Shown: piece after piece, positions 54,901 through 63,003 of the stretch
Numbering within the stretch: position 1 is the first letter of the stretch
How the letters are laid out: each line of letters starts with the position of its first letter
NCBI RefSeq assembly: GCF_004364165.1
Contig: NZ_SOAY01000010.1
Location: 957,098-1,021,097, forward strand
DNA: 64,000 nt
Reading direction: 5' to 3'
Source: Maribacter spongiicola
GTDB taxonomy: Bacteria; Bacteroidota; Bacteroidia; Flavobacteriales; Flavobacteriaceae
The notes under the pieces: model-generated
The model's input: the letters and a program-made list of their open reading frames with translations, nothing else
The model's database searches: none
What the model was told of the DNA's origin: nothing
Made by a program: the position numbers and the translations under genes

Positions 54901-55341
54901 TATAAAGGACTAGATTTTAGCATGCTTTTTCAAGGTGTGGCCAAGCGAGATAGGAATACCTGGGATTATATGATTACACCAATGAACTGGGTAGACAAAG
55001 GGGTAATTCCTCAACGTTGGGTTGATAATGAGTGGACACCAGGTAATCCTGATGCTATTCTGCCACGAATGGCAAATGAATCCCAGAGCTTTATTATCGA
55101 GGAATCGGACTTTTGGGTGAAGGATGTTTCATACCTGAGAGTTAAAAATGTACAATTAGGATATGACTTAACCCATTCTGCTTTACTTACAGATACCTTG
55201 TCCAAGTTGAGGGTTTATGTAAGTGCTGATAACTTGTTCACATTTACGAACGAAGAATGGGGCTTTGACCCTGAAACAGATGATGTAAGATCTGTTCCTA
55301 ACGTTCGTACGATTACACTTGGTTTAAATGTTGCATTTTAA
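51964..55341 (+). CDS. SusC/RagA-type TonB-dependent receptor with STN domain
   Basis: A 1125-residue outer-membrane glycan transporter. It has a signal peptide (about 20-42), an N-terminal STN/secretin signalling domain (about 48-115; ISLELNNVSVERIIDEIE) and a carboxypeptidase-regulatory-like domain (about 135-215). The TonB box / plug region follows (LDEIVVVGYGTQKK, about 217-340), then the barrel with SusC-typical ANIRADGSSRFKDGNRYGYF and a C-terminal aromatic strand (ITLGLNVAF). It imports oligosaccharides with the SusD lipoprotein. The STN domain is absent from SusC proteins not coupled to FecR, so this one signals to the neighbouring anti-sigma factor. Confidence 0.97.
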   Translation: MKKYLDQTRRGLPSLKLNLKMKISILFMFMVLFTMQAKTSYSQGTKISLELNNVSVERIIDEIESQTQFHFVYQIKDVDLKRKISVNAQREAVSKILTRMFAHTRTTHKVVDKQIFLKERSISKIEKNEIDVKQEFVITGVVTDMAGQPLPGANIVEKGTTNGVTTDFDGNFSIEVAKDAIIVVSYIGFASKEVPVNGQTSINVSLEESAAALDEIVVVGYGTQKKINLTGSVSSIDTDDLTTRPVTNISSGLSGLAAGVSVVQNSGGTAGGDGATIRIRGVGTMNNSNPLVVVDGVPSEGTDIMNDIDPNDIENISILKDAASASIYGSRGANGVVLITTKRGKSGKSRLTYNTYYGIQSIPKLIEYVSDFADYMEIANRIRPNQQNFSQSDIQEWRDNPNDPLYHPNVNWNEELFGGSAPIMNHSLGYSGGNEKTTYRMSMSYLDQDGITRGNNIQRYGVRTNLSSEVLNGVKLGGNVFFRWTNLSPNALTLSTTSTEWSPSITNLRHPDGRWGGAQSGSVQSISAPYAEIANRIREQNNRRIMGNVFTEWEIFDDFKATAKVALDFNQGISSEFNKRYDIWNFRTEQIIGQIEQNSGRSATIAQYQNYQVNANLLLEYNKNIGDHNIKILGGYETLQYRADGINVTRQQFPNNEVQGVNAGLELIGGGGTIAEWSMQSYFGRVNYNFKDKYLFEANIRADGSSRFKDGNRYGYFPSFSAGWNISEEDFMKDVKGLDYLKIRASWGKLGNNRIGNYPYQSTYALNQNYSFNGEVYSGIAQTALTNEDIKWEETTTTDFGVDARFFNGKLSVNADYFVRKTDGILTALPIPQFLGGKTEPVVNLASMENKGVELSVGHRGQIGEVSYNVSANVTKLHNEVTDYFSDIVTGGTQIGYAFNSFFGYEVVDIFRTEEQLANAAEHRPFTKLGDLEFKDQLTVDTNGDGVPDEGNGVIGTEDRVIIGNRIPKYSFGGNIGFNYKGLDFSMLFQGVAKRDRNTWDYMITPMNWVDKGVIPQRWVDNEWTPGNPDAILPRMANESQSFIIEESDFWVKDVSYLRVKNVQLGYDLTHSALLTDTLSKLRVYVSADNLFTFTNEEWGFDPETDDVRSVPNVRTITLGLNVAF

Positions 55342-55381
55342 TTTAATAGTCAAGATTTTGAAAAAAATAAAAACAATAATT

Positions 55382-57058
55382 ATGAAAAATATAAAATATT
55401 TACTGACACTTCTGATGCTTTCGGTAATTGGATTCTCATGTGAAGATGACTTTTTGGATAAATATCCGGAAGACCAACTTTCATCAGCCACATTTTGGAA
55501 AGATGAAAATGATGCCAAGGCAAGCTTAGTCTCTGTTTATGATGCATTGCAGCCACCTACTGACCAGAATCCTTATCGAGGTTGTGCTTCATGGGCCTCT
55601 CTGGGAGTATTGGCAGATATAACACCTATTGGTTTTGAACGTCAATCACATAGACTTAGACCCGTAGGTGACGGTGTACACTCAGGTTCGAACATCTATC
55701 TATCTACTGCATGGACTTTAGGATATAGAGGTGTAGTTAGAGCAAACGATTTTCTTACACATATAGATGACATCGAATTTTCCGGTTCAAATTCAGATCA
55801 GGTTAAAAATGCTATGAAAGGCGAAGCTATGTTTCTTCGAGCTATGAATTATTATTGGTTGGTAGAATTGTTTGGTGACGTTCCTTTATTCACTCACGTG
55901 CCGACAGTTGATGATGCTGCTACTCCAAGATCGCCCAAGTCTGAGGTTTTAAACTTGATTAAAGAAGATTTGGCATTTGCCGTTGCTAATTTGCCTCGAC
56001 GTGCCAATGCTGAAACAGGAAGGGCGACAAAAGGAGCTGCAATGGCTTTACAGGTAAAAACTGCTTTATATGAAACTGATTGGGATACAGCGGCAATCGT
56101 TTCGGAAGCTATTATGGAGCTAGGTGATTACAACCTTGTATCTGACTATGGGGATGTCATTAGTTTAGAAAATGAAAATAATGAAGAGGTGATCTTCAGT
56201 GTGCAACATGTTTTTTTGAACGATGCAGAACCGGGCAGTTATGTTGAAAAGTTATATGCCAACGCATCGTCTGCGAGTAGTGGATGGTCATTTATTCAAC
56301 CAACCCTTTGGTTTGTTGATCAGTTTGAAAGAATTATTCAAAACCCTCAGGAGGGAATTGACTATGTTAACGAAGGAGGATTAAACAGTAGTGGTGAACC
56401 TAAAATTTCTAACGAAATTTATGAATATTTTGAAGGAAGAGATCCAAGAATGGACTATACTATTTTGCGTCCGGGGTCACATTTTATTGATTTAAATGAT
56501 AACGATATAGTTTATCCACATGAGTTAAATGGGCCAAACCACTCTTTTACTGGTTTGCACATGAGAAAATATGTAGTTCCTGGTTCAGGGAAATCAGTAG
56601 ACTGGGATAGTCCATTAGATTATATCATTTTTAGGTATGCAGATATTTTACTTTGTCATGCAGAAGCAGTTGCTATGCGTGATGGTGTTGCTAATGTTTC
56701 TCAAGAGGTCTTGGACAAAACTATTAATAAAGTAAGAGGCAGAGCTTCTGAACTATTGCCCAAATACACAGCAGGAAATATTACAATGAATGATATTTAT
56801 CGTGAGCGTATTTGTGAACTTGGTTTTGAAGGATGGACTTACTTTGATATGAAACGAAGTGGTATGATTGAGATTAATAATGGTTACCAAGTTCAGGGAT
56901 TAAAAGTTATAGCAAATGAAACCGTTGAATTTAATCCCGATGGAATTGGCAATGTAAGAATATTTAATCCTTCGGTTCATTATGTATGGCCTATACCTTC
57001 AGATGAAATTCAGAAGAGTAGTAATGCCTTGGTTCAAAATCCAGGTTACCCGCAATAG
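55382..57058 (+). CDS. SusD/RagB-type glycan-binding lipoprotein
   Basis: A 558-residue lipoprotein from ATG 55382 (MKNIKYLLTLLML, lipobox IGFSC with Cys at about 20); upstream in-frame starts would bury the signal. SusD caps the SusC barrel and binds glycan at the surface. Family hallmarks are FLDKYPEDQLS, the helical AMKGEAMFLRAMNYYWLVELFGDVPL, and near the end YRERICELGFEGWTYFDMKRSG and PSVHYVWPIPSDEI. It lies 40 bp after SusC. A hairpin follows its stop. Confidence 0.96.
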   Translation: MKNIKYLLTLLMLSVIGFSCEDDFLDKYPEDQLSSATFWKDENDAKASLVSVYDALQPPTDQNPYRGCASWASLGVLADITPIGFERQSHRLRPVGDGVHSGSNIYLSTAWTLGYRGVVRANDFLTHIDDIEFSGSNSDQVKNAMKGEAMFLRAMNYYWLVELFGDVPLFTHVPTVDDAATPRSPKSEVLNLIKEDLAFAVANLPRRANAETGRATKGAAMALQVKTALYETDWDTAAIVSEAIMELGDYNLVSDYGDVISLENENNEEVIFSVQHVFLNDAEPGSYVEKLYANASSASSGWSFIQPTLWFVDQFERIIQNPQEGIDYVNEGGLNSSGEPKISNEIYEYFEGRDPRMDYTILRPGSHFIDLNDNDIVYPHELNGPNHSFTGLHMRKYVVPGSGKSVDWDSPLDYIIFRYADILLCHAEAVAMRDGVANVSQEVLDKTINKVRGRASELLPKYTAGNITMNDIYRERICELGFEGWTYFDMKRSGMIEINNGYQVQGLKVIANETVEFNPDGIGNVRIFNPSVHYVWPIPSDEIQKSSNALVQNPGYPQ

Positions 57059-57393
57059 ATATATTTCAATAGTTGTGTTAGTTTAAACCGGGGCAGATTT
57101 TTTCTGTCCTGGTTTATAACAACTTCTTCGTATTAAAAAGGGTACGTCAATTCAATTGAGAATTTAATACAAAATTTATTTAGCCTATTCACTTATACTC
57201 GCAACTCTATTACTAGAACTGTAGGGTCAGAGAATCTTTGCATATAAGAAAGGTAAATAAGTGGAAAATCATATCAGCAGGAACACTCTGTCATGATAAA
57301 GAAGTTAATAAATGAAATGTAGAAGATTATAGAGTTCACGCGTTAATCAGCATTAAATAAAGAATCCAAACCAATGAATAAACTAAACTTATT
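57059..57393 (+). other. 335-bp gene-free spacer between SusD and the sulfatase
   Basis: It holds the hairpin at 57084-57116, one near-consensus -7 element (aatctttg at 57233-57240; first base differs from TAnnTTTG), and a seven-codon open frame overlapping the sulfatase start. No larger open frame or RNA is recognised. Transcription of the downstream enzymes may restart here. Confidence 0.45.
57084..57116 (+). terminator. Hairpin after the SusD gene
   Basis: taaaccggggcaga pairs with ctgtcctggttta (about 12 bp including G-U pairs) around a T-rich loop. No T run follows, so it may act as a partial terminator or as a 3' end that stabilises the susCD message. Confidence 0.5.
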
Positions 57394-57397
57394 ATGA
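57374..57397 (+). other. Seven-codon open frame overlapping the sulfatase start (ATGA)
   Basis: ATG at 57374 reads MNKLNLL then TGA at 57395-57397, overlapping the sulfatase ATG at 57394 by the bases TG/A. It could couple translation of the sulfatase, or be chance in an AT-rich leader. Confidence 0.3.
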
Positions 57398-58848
57398 TAA
57401 TAAAAAGATTTGTCATATTGCTAATCGCCTTTTTAGGTTTACTTTCTTGTAAAAGTGAAGCCTCTAAGAAAATAGAAGAACCTGAGCGACCAAACCTGTT
57501 ATTTATCTTTGCAGATCAATATCGTAAAGCATCATTAGGTTTTTTAAACGAAGATCCTGTTCATACGCCTAATATTGATAAATTGGCAAAAGAAGGTGTG
57601 TTTTTCAATCGTGCGGTATCCAATCATCCATTGTGCAGTCCTTATCGGGCAATGTTGATGACCGGAAAGTATCCATTGTCAAATGGGGTTGTAGAGAATT
57701 GTAATTCGGCAAATACTCCTTACGGCAACTTTCTAAGTAAAGAAGAAGTCTGTTTCTCTGATGTTCTTGTATCTAGTGGATATAGCGCAGGTTATGTGGG
57801 GAAATGGCATTTGGACGGACCGCCCGCAACACCACCCGGCACTAAGAGGGTTTGGGATACTTGGTGCCCTCCAGAGAATCGCCATGGTTTTTCATTTTGG
57901 TATGCTTATGGAACTCACAACCGGCATAATACCCCTTATTATTGGGATACAAATGGAAGTGCTAAGGATACCATATTTGTGAACCAGTGGTCATCAGAGC
58001 ATGAGGCAGATGTGATAATGAAGTATATTGATAATGCTAAAACGCAAAGAGAGAACGATAAACCTTTTGCCCTGTTTTGGTCTATAAATCCACCGCATAC
58101 TCCTTTTGGTCAAGTTCCCGAGAAATATAGTAAAAGGTACAAGGGAATGGATTATAAAACTTTACTCAATCGACCAAATGTAGAATTTACAGATAATTAT
58201 AGCTGGAAAAAAGGGGATAAAGGAGTTGCTGCCAGGCTGGATCAGGCACCCGAATATTTTGCTTGTGTTGATGGTGTTGACGACCAGATAGGAAGAGTAA
58301 TAGAGCATTTAAAAGAAGAGGGATTGTATGAAAATACGATAATCGTTTTCTCTGCTGATCATGGTGAAATGTTAGGTAGTCATGGACTAATGCATAAAAA
58401 TGTTTGGTTCCGCGAAGCTATGGACATTCCTCTTATTGTTCATTATCCAAAGAGTATTATTGCAAAAACCGATGATTTATTGCTTAGTGTTCCTGATTAT
58501 ATGCCAACTATATTAGGATTATTGGGATTGGGAGATAAAATACCTGACGATGTTGAAGGTAAAAATTATTCAGATGTGTTTTTTGATAAACCGGTCGAAC
58601 GGCCAACCAAACAACTATATTTTGGAACAAAACCATCAAATCCCGATAAAGGCGCAAGGGGTTTTAGGAATTACAACTACACGTTCAGTGTTTTTAAAGA
58701 TGATAACGGGGATAAGTTTTACTACCTATTTAACGATAGAGAGGATCCTTACCAGTTAAAAAATTGCTGGGGTGAAAATCCTGCATTAGATCAAAAAATG
58801 GAAGAGGAGTTGGCCGCATTGTTAAAATCCATGAATGATCCTTGGTAA
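57394..58848 (+). CDS. Formylglycine-dependent sulfatase (S1 family), lipoprotein
   Basis: A 484-residue sulfatase that removes sulfate esters from carbohydrates. The signal has lipobox GLLSC (Cys about residue 19). The active-site cysteine C81 lies in CSPYR, the C-x-P-x-R consensus converted to formylglycine. Metal ligands are seen in FIFADQYRK and FSADHGEMLGSHGL. LMTGKYP follows the active site. It would desulfate the PUL substrate in the periplasm. Formylglycine in anaerobic-type systems needs anSME; no maturase gene lies in this window. It precedes the GH2 gene by 26 bp. Confidence 0.94.
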   Translation: MIIKRFVILLIAFLGLLSCKSEASKKIEEPERPNLLFIFADQYRKASLGFLNEDPVHTPNIDKLAKEGVFFNRAVSNHPLCSPYRAMLMTGKYPLSNGVVENCNSANTPYGNFLSKEEVCFSDVLVSSGYSAGYVGKWHLDGPPATPPGTKRVWDTWCPPENRHGFSFWYAYGTHNRHNTPYYWDTNGSAKDTIFVNQWSSEHEADVIMKYIDNAKTQRENDKPFALFWSINPPHTPFGQVPEKYSKRYKGMDYKTLLNRPNVEFTDNYSWKKGDKGVAARLDQAPEYFACVDGVDDQIGRVIEHLKEEGLYENTIIVFSADHGEMLGSHGLMHKNVWFREAMDIPLIVHYPKSIIAKTDDLLLSVPDYMPTILGLLGLGDKIPDDVEGKNYSDVFFDKPVERPTKQLYFGTKPSNPDKGARGFRNYNYTFSVFKDDNGDKFYYLFNDREDPYQLKNCWGENPALDQKMEEELAALLKSMNDPW

Positions 58849-58874
58849 GAATATCAATTTAAATAAATATAAGA

Positions 58875-60899
58875 ATGCTATTTAGAAAAGTAAAAATTAC
58901 CAGTTTCTTGCTTCTTGTCACATTTACATTAAGTGCGCAGCGAAAAATTAAGCTTTTAAACCAAGATTGGAATTTTACATATGGTTACGAGGTTAAAAAG
59001 AATGTTTACGAAAGAATTGATATTCCACATACATGGAATAAAATTGATGCCAATTCTGGTAATCCTAGCTATTACCGGGGACTGGGAAACTATGAAAGGG
59101 ATATATTAATTGATAGTGCATGGAAAGGGAAACGTTTATTTCTCAAATTTTATGGTGTCAATTCCATTGCAAATGTGTTTGTTAATGGAAAACACATTGG
59201 GGAGCACCGAGGTGGGTATACTGCCTTTATTTTTGAATTGACGAATTTTGTGCAATATGGAAAAATCAATACTATTTTGGTACGGGTAAATAATGCACCA
59301 CAATTAGATATAATGCCACTTTTAGGGGATTTTAATTTTTATGGCGGAATTTATCGTGATGTAGAACTTCTGATAACCGAAAAAGCTGTTATCAGTCCTT
59401 TAGATTATGCTTCGTCCGGGGTCTATCTCAGTCAGAAAAAGGTTACAAAAGAAAAGGCAGAAGTAGAGGCATTAGTAAAAATATCAAATCTCGATAATCA
59501 ATCTGGGCTTCAACTAGCCTTAAGAGTAAAAGATGGCAATAAAACGGTATTGGAGAGAATTTTGGATGTGAATTCGAACCAAGAAGAAGTAAAGATTCCC
59601 TTTACAATTAACAAACCACATTTATGGAACGGGGTTGTAGATCCATATATGTACCAAGTAGAGGTGAGTTTATATGATAGTAATGTAGTTATTGATGAAG
59701 TAGCGCAACCTCTGGGCTTAAGGTATTATCATGTGGATGAAAACAATGGTTTTTTTCTTAATGGACAACATTTGGACCTTCAGGGAGTATGTCGTCACCA
59801 GGATAGAGCTTTAATCGGGAATGCCCTTCGTAAGGAACATCATGATGAGGATTTGATTATAATGCAGGAAATGGGGGCTAATTCAATACGTCTGTCGCAT
59901 TACCCCAACGATCCGTATGTTTATGACATACTCGATGAGGCAGGTTTTGTTACTTGGTCCGAAATACCGTTTGTAGGTCCTGGAGGTTATAGGGATAAAG
60001 GTTTTGTGGACCAAGAATCTTTTAAAGATAACGGGAAACAACAGCTAATTGAAATGATTCGTCAACAATACAATCATCCGTCAATTTGTTTTTGGGGCTT
60101 ATACAATGAACTGAAAACGACAGGGGATTCCCCAATAGAGTACGTGAAGGAGCTTCATGCTTTGGCACATAAAGAAGATCCAGGACGAATAACTACCGCT
60201 GCGAGTAACAGCGAGGACAATCAGTTACATGAGATTACAGATCTTATTGCTTGGAATAGGTATTTTGGTTGGTATCGTGGTGCTCCGTCTGATATTGGTA
60301 CATGGATGGATGAATTACATAAAGAACAAGCATCTTTTAAAATTGGACTAAGTGAATACGGAGCGGGCGCCAGTGCATTTCACCATGAGAATGAATTGAA
60401 AAAACCCAAAGCGCCTGACCGGTGGCACCCTGAAAAATGGCAATCGCATTATCATGAAGAGTATTGGAAAGCAATAAAAGACCGCCCATATATTTGGGGT
60501 TCTTACATTTGGAATATGTTTGATTTTGGAGCTGCGCATCGTTCAGAAGGAGAGGACATTGGAAAGAACGATAAAGGTTTGTTAACATTTGATCGAAAGA
60601 TTAAAAAAGATGCTTTCTATTTCTATAAAGCGAATTGGAATCTAGAAGATAAATTCGTTTACATCACTGAACGTCGTTTTGTGGTGCGTGAACAATCAAA
60701 AATAAAAGTACGGGTGTATTCCAATTGCCCGGAAGTTGAGCTTTTTATCAACGGAAAAACTTTTGGAAAGGCTTATGGCAGTTACGGGATTTTTGAATGG
60801 AACAATGTAAATCTTTATCACGGGAAAAATACTGTTGAAGTCCGTGCAAAAATCAAAAATAAGGAATACTCTGATCAATGTATTTGGGTTCTACAATAA
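58875..60899 (+). CDS. Glycoside hydrolase family 2 beta-glycosidase
   Basis: A 674-residue GH2 enzyme, probably beta-galactosidase-like or related. It has a signal peptide (about 1-21, ending LSAQ), a sugar-binding N-domain (about 25-165), an Ig-like domain (about 175-285), and a TIM barrel (about 290-590). The predicted acid/base is E412 in CFWGLYNELK and the nucleophile E494 in IGLSEYGAGA. A small C-terminal DUF4982-type domain follows (about 600-674). It is shorter than LacZ, lacking the domain 5 part. Substrate is uncertain, but the sulfatase next door points to a sulfated beta-linked glycan. Confidence 0.92.
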   Translation: MLFRKVKITSFLLLVTFTLSAQRKIKLLNQDWNFTYGYEVKKNVYERIDIPHTWNKIDANSGNPSYYRGLGNYERDILIDSAWKGKRLFLKFYGVNSIANVFVNGKHIGEHRGGYTAFIFELTNFVQYGKINTILVRVNNAPQLDIMPLLGDFNFYGGIYRDVELLITEKAVISPLDYASSGVYLSQKKVTKEKAEVEALVKISNLDNQSGLQLALRVKDGNKTVLERILDVNSNQEEVKIPFTINKPHLWNGVVDPYMYQVEVSLYDSNVVIDEVAQPLGLRYYHVDENNGFFLNGQHLDLQGVCRHQDRALIGNALRKEHHDEDLIIMQEMGANSIRLSHYPNDPYVYDILDEAGFVTWSEIPFVGPGGYRDKGFVDQESFKDNGKQQLIEMIRQQYNHPSICFWGLYNELKTTGDSPIEYVKELHALAHKEDPGRITTAASNSEDNQLHEITDLIAWNRYFGWYRGAPSDIGTWMDELHKEQASFKIGLSEYGAGASAFHHENELKKPKAPDRWHPEKWQSHYHEEYWKAIKDRPYIWGSYIWNMFDFGAAHRSEGEDIGKNDKGLLTFDRKIKKDAFYFYKANWNLEDKFVYITERRFVVREQSKIKVRVYSNCPEVELFINGKTFGKAYGSYGIFEWNNVNLYHGKNTVEVRAKIKNKEYSDQCIWVLQ

Positions 60900-60932
60900 A
60901 TAGTTTTAGTATTAATTTGATGAAATTTGAAA

Positions 60933-62165
60933 ATGAATAAATGTAGAAGAGGTTTTATAAAAGATATTTCGGCGTTGGGACTATCCACTGCATTTTACCC
61001 AACATTTTTATCCTGTATCAACAAAAATAGTGGTGCTAATTATCTGAATGAAAAAATAAATAAAATTGAATTATTCCGATATGACATCAATATTCCTAGG
61101 TATTTTTCATTTGGTACTTGGCTCAATCGTCAACACTTATTCATGAAAATTTCCTCAGGGGCACATTATGGTTGGTCTGAAATACCGGCTTCAAAAAACA
61201 ATCCAAATGAAGACCTAAGTTCTTGGGTAAATTATGTTAAACAATATAAAGGACTTACTATTGAACAAGCTCAAAGTCTATTGCAGCAACAGCAAGTAGA
61301 GGGTTCGAAAACTTCTTTGAAAGAAATGGAATTAATGGATATGGGTTTGTTAGATTTAATCGGAAGATTACAGCAAAAACCTGCTATTGAGCTTTTAGGC
61401 TTAAATCACCGTGAGCCTGTACCGGGTTTATATTGCATATTGCATAAAGATGAGGGAAAAGTACGAGAGGAAGCTCAAAAAAGTTTGGAGCAGAACTTAG
61501 GTCACCATGTAAAATTTAAAATGTATGGGAACAAGGAAATTGACCTAAGGTTATTGAGCATTATACGTGAGATTTTGGGTAAAGAGGCAATAATTATTTC
61601 TGATGTGAATAAGGGCTATAAAAATGTGGGATCACTTGAAGCTTTGGCTGACATTATGAACACCTTCAAAGATAATGGACTAAACGCGATTGAGGACCCT
61701 GCACCATTGACTACTGGCGAATGGATAGAACTACAAAAAATGATTGGAAATTTAGACCTTATTCCTGATGCACCAATGCGCCCGGCATGGAAAGGTATAA
61801 AAAAACTGCAAGAAGGAATGGGTAGAATTGTCAACTTACACCCGTCTACCATGGGTAGTTTTACACACACAGCTCTTTTGGCTAAAAAAGTTCAAGAGAT
61901 AAAAGCTAAGGTAATGATAGGTGATGATAGTTTAGCAGGACCGGCATGTTCGGCATGGCAACAAATAGCCATTGGTACTGGTGCGGTGTGGGTAGAAGCC
62001 ATCGAGAAAAAGGAAGATTCAAAAAATTATATGGATTGTTTGATCAGTTCTCCAACTAAAAAAGAAGCTAACGGTTTCTATTCATTAAAGCTAGAACCAG
62101 GTTTTGGTTTAAATATAGATACAGAAGGCTTGAGGAAAGTATCTGCCAAATATATTACAGTCTAG
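60933..62165 (+). CDS. Enolase-superfamily (mandelate racemase/muconate lactonising-type) enzyme with Tat signal
   Basis: A 410-residue protein from ATG 60933 (a TTG at 60927 adds two residues). The N-terminus MNKCRRGFIKDISAL has a twin-arginine motif, a hydrophobic stretch and a possible lipobox at LSC (Cys about 28). The barrel shows K194 and K196 in VKFKMYG (KxK), and candidate Mg ligands D224 in ISDVNKG, E254 in AIEDPAP and D279 in LIPDAPM. A His (H303, HPSTMGS) sits where dipeptide epimerases/MLE carry the catalytic Lys. The family abstracts an alpha-proton from carboxylates. Function in the PUL is unknown, perhaps acid-sugar dehydration or epimerisation outside the cytoplasm. Confidence 0.85.
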   Translation: MNKCRRGFIKDISALGLSTAFYPTFLSCINKNSGANYLNEKINKIELFRYDINIPRYFSFGTWLNRQHLFMKISSGAHYGWSEIPASKNNPNEDLSSWVNYVKQYKGLTIEQAQSLLQQQQVEGSKTSLKEMELMDMGLLDLIGRLQQKPAIELLGLNHREPVPGLYCILHKDEGKVREEAQKSLEQNLGHHVKFKMYGNKEIDLRLLSIIREILGKEAIIISDVNKGYKNVGSLEALADIMNTFKDNGLNAIEDPAPLTTGEWIELQKMIGNLDLIPDAPMRPAWKGIKKLQEGMGRIVNLHPSTMGSFTHTALLAKKVQEIKAKVMIGDDSLAGPACSAWQQIAIGTGAVWVEAIEKKEDSKNYMDCLISSPTKKEANGFYSLKLEPGFGLNIDTEGLRKVSAKYITV

Positions 62166-62229
62166 ATTATGGGGGAAATTTACTATTTAATTCAAACATT
62201 TTATCTTAGAGATTAGCATATATGGGGCG

Positions 62230-62257
62230 AAAAAAAAAGGGGGTCATATGACCCCTT
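62230..62257 (-). terminator. Palindromic terminator overlapping the RadC-like stop
   Basis: ggggtcatatgacccc (62240-62255) is a perfect 16-base palindrome, flanked on the left by eight A. On the minus strand it reads as a hairpin followed by a T run. The TGA stop of the RadC-like gene lies inside the stem. It also ends the enolase-family transcript from the other side. Confidence 0.75.
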
Positions 62258-62699
62258 CATCTTTCATTGAGCTATGTTTCTCTCTAGTGATTACTATGCT
62301 ATCGACAAATCTTATATCAAAGTAATTACAGGCTATTTCTAATTTTTTACTAACGGCAATATCTGCTTTTGAAAATTTTGTTTGACCGCTAGGGTGATTA
62401 TGAACCAGTATTATACCTGTAGTAGGTAGCATTATAGCATCTCTGACAATGGCTTTTATTGGTATTAAACAGGCTATGTCTGTACCAGAGCTTGCATGAT
62501 GTACATTTATAACTCTGTTTTCGTGATTCAGATGAATTACCTTGACAACTTCATGGTCGTCCATAACATGGTCGAAATAGGGTCTAATAAAATCTGCTGC
62601 GTCTTCTGAACTGGAGATTTTCTGTGCTTGTTGTTTAGTTCGTTTGTAGTTTACGGTTAACTCTCCTACCAAATTCTTGTAAATGGTCACTTTTTTCAT
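62244..62699 (-). CDS. RadC-like JAB/MPN-domain protein
   Basis: A 151-residue protein of the RadC-like JAB family, common on Bacteroidetes mobile elements. The metal-site motif is intact: HNHPSGQTKFSKADI supplies the HxH and the distal Asp, and an upstream Glu (VKVIHLNHENRVINVHH) could complete it. It lacks the N-terminal helix-hairpin-helix of full-length RadC. The role in recombination or repair is unproven; such short JAB proteins are mainly mobile-element markers. Oriented against the PUL. Confidence 0.9.
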   Translation of the reverse strand: MKKVTIYKNLVGELTVNYKRTKQQAQKISSSEDAADFIRPYFDHVMDDHEVVKVIHLNHENRVINVHHASSGTDIACLIPIKAIVRDAIMLPTTGIILVHNHPSGQTKFSKADIAVSKKLEIACNYFDIRFVDSIVITREKHSSMKDEGVI

Positions 62700-63003
62700 T
62701 TTAAATGATTTTTAGATTGAACAATATTTGCGCAATCACAAGTGGTAGTAAAATTTCAGCTCTAAAGGAAACGGAATAAATAAGAGCGAATCATGAGCCT
62801 GGTTTATGCCGTAGTCTTTTGATGGGAATATTTTACGTGCTTAATTTTGTGTAGATGTTGTTATGATATTCTTCTCTTATTTTGTTTTTAATGTATTGAA
62901 AATCTGCATATTATACATTTTAGGATGCAATTAGCACAAATTTATTATCAATCGATAGTCGTAGTGGATATCTTTTATCTATAAACAGAAATAACCTATT
63001 ATT
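62700..63003. other. 304-bp gene-free stretch
   Basis: AT-rich divergent spacer between the RadC-like gene (minus) and the 217-residue gene (plus). I see no promoter consensus matching well, no hairpin and no open frame worth calling. Confidence 0.4.

Noticed and set aside
62230-62257. Palindrome near 62.24 kb considered as the right attachment site of the element
   Set aside because: It does not match the tRNA-like sequence at 45644-45666 and behaves as a terminator; RadC-like and unknown genes beyond it suggest the element continues.
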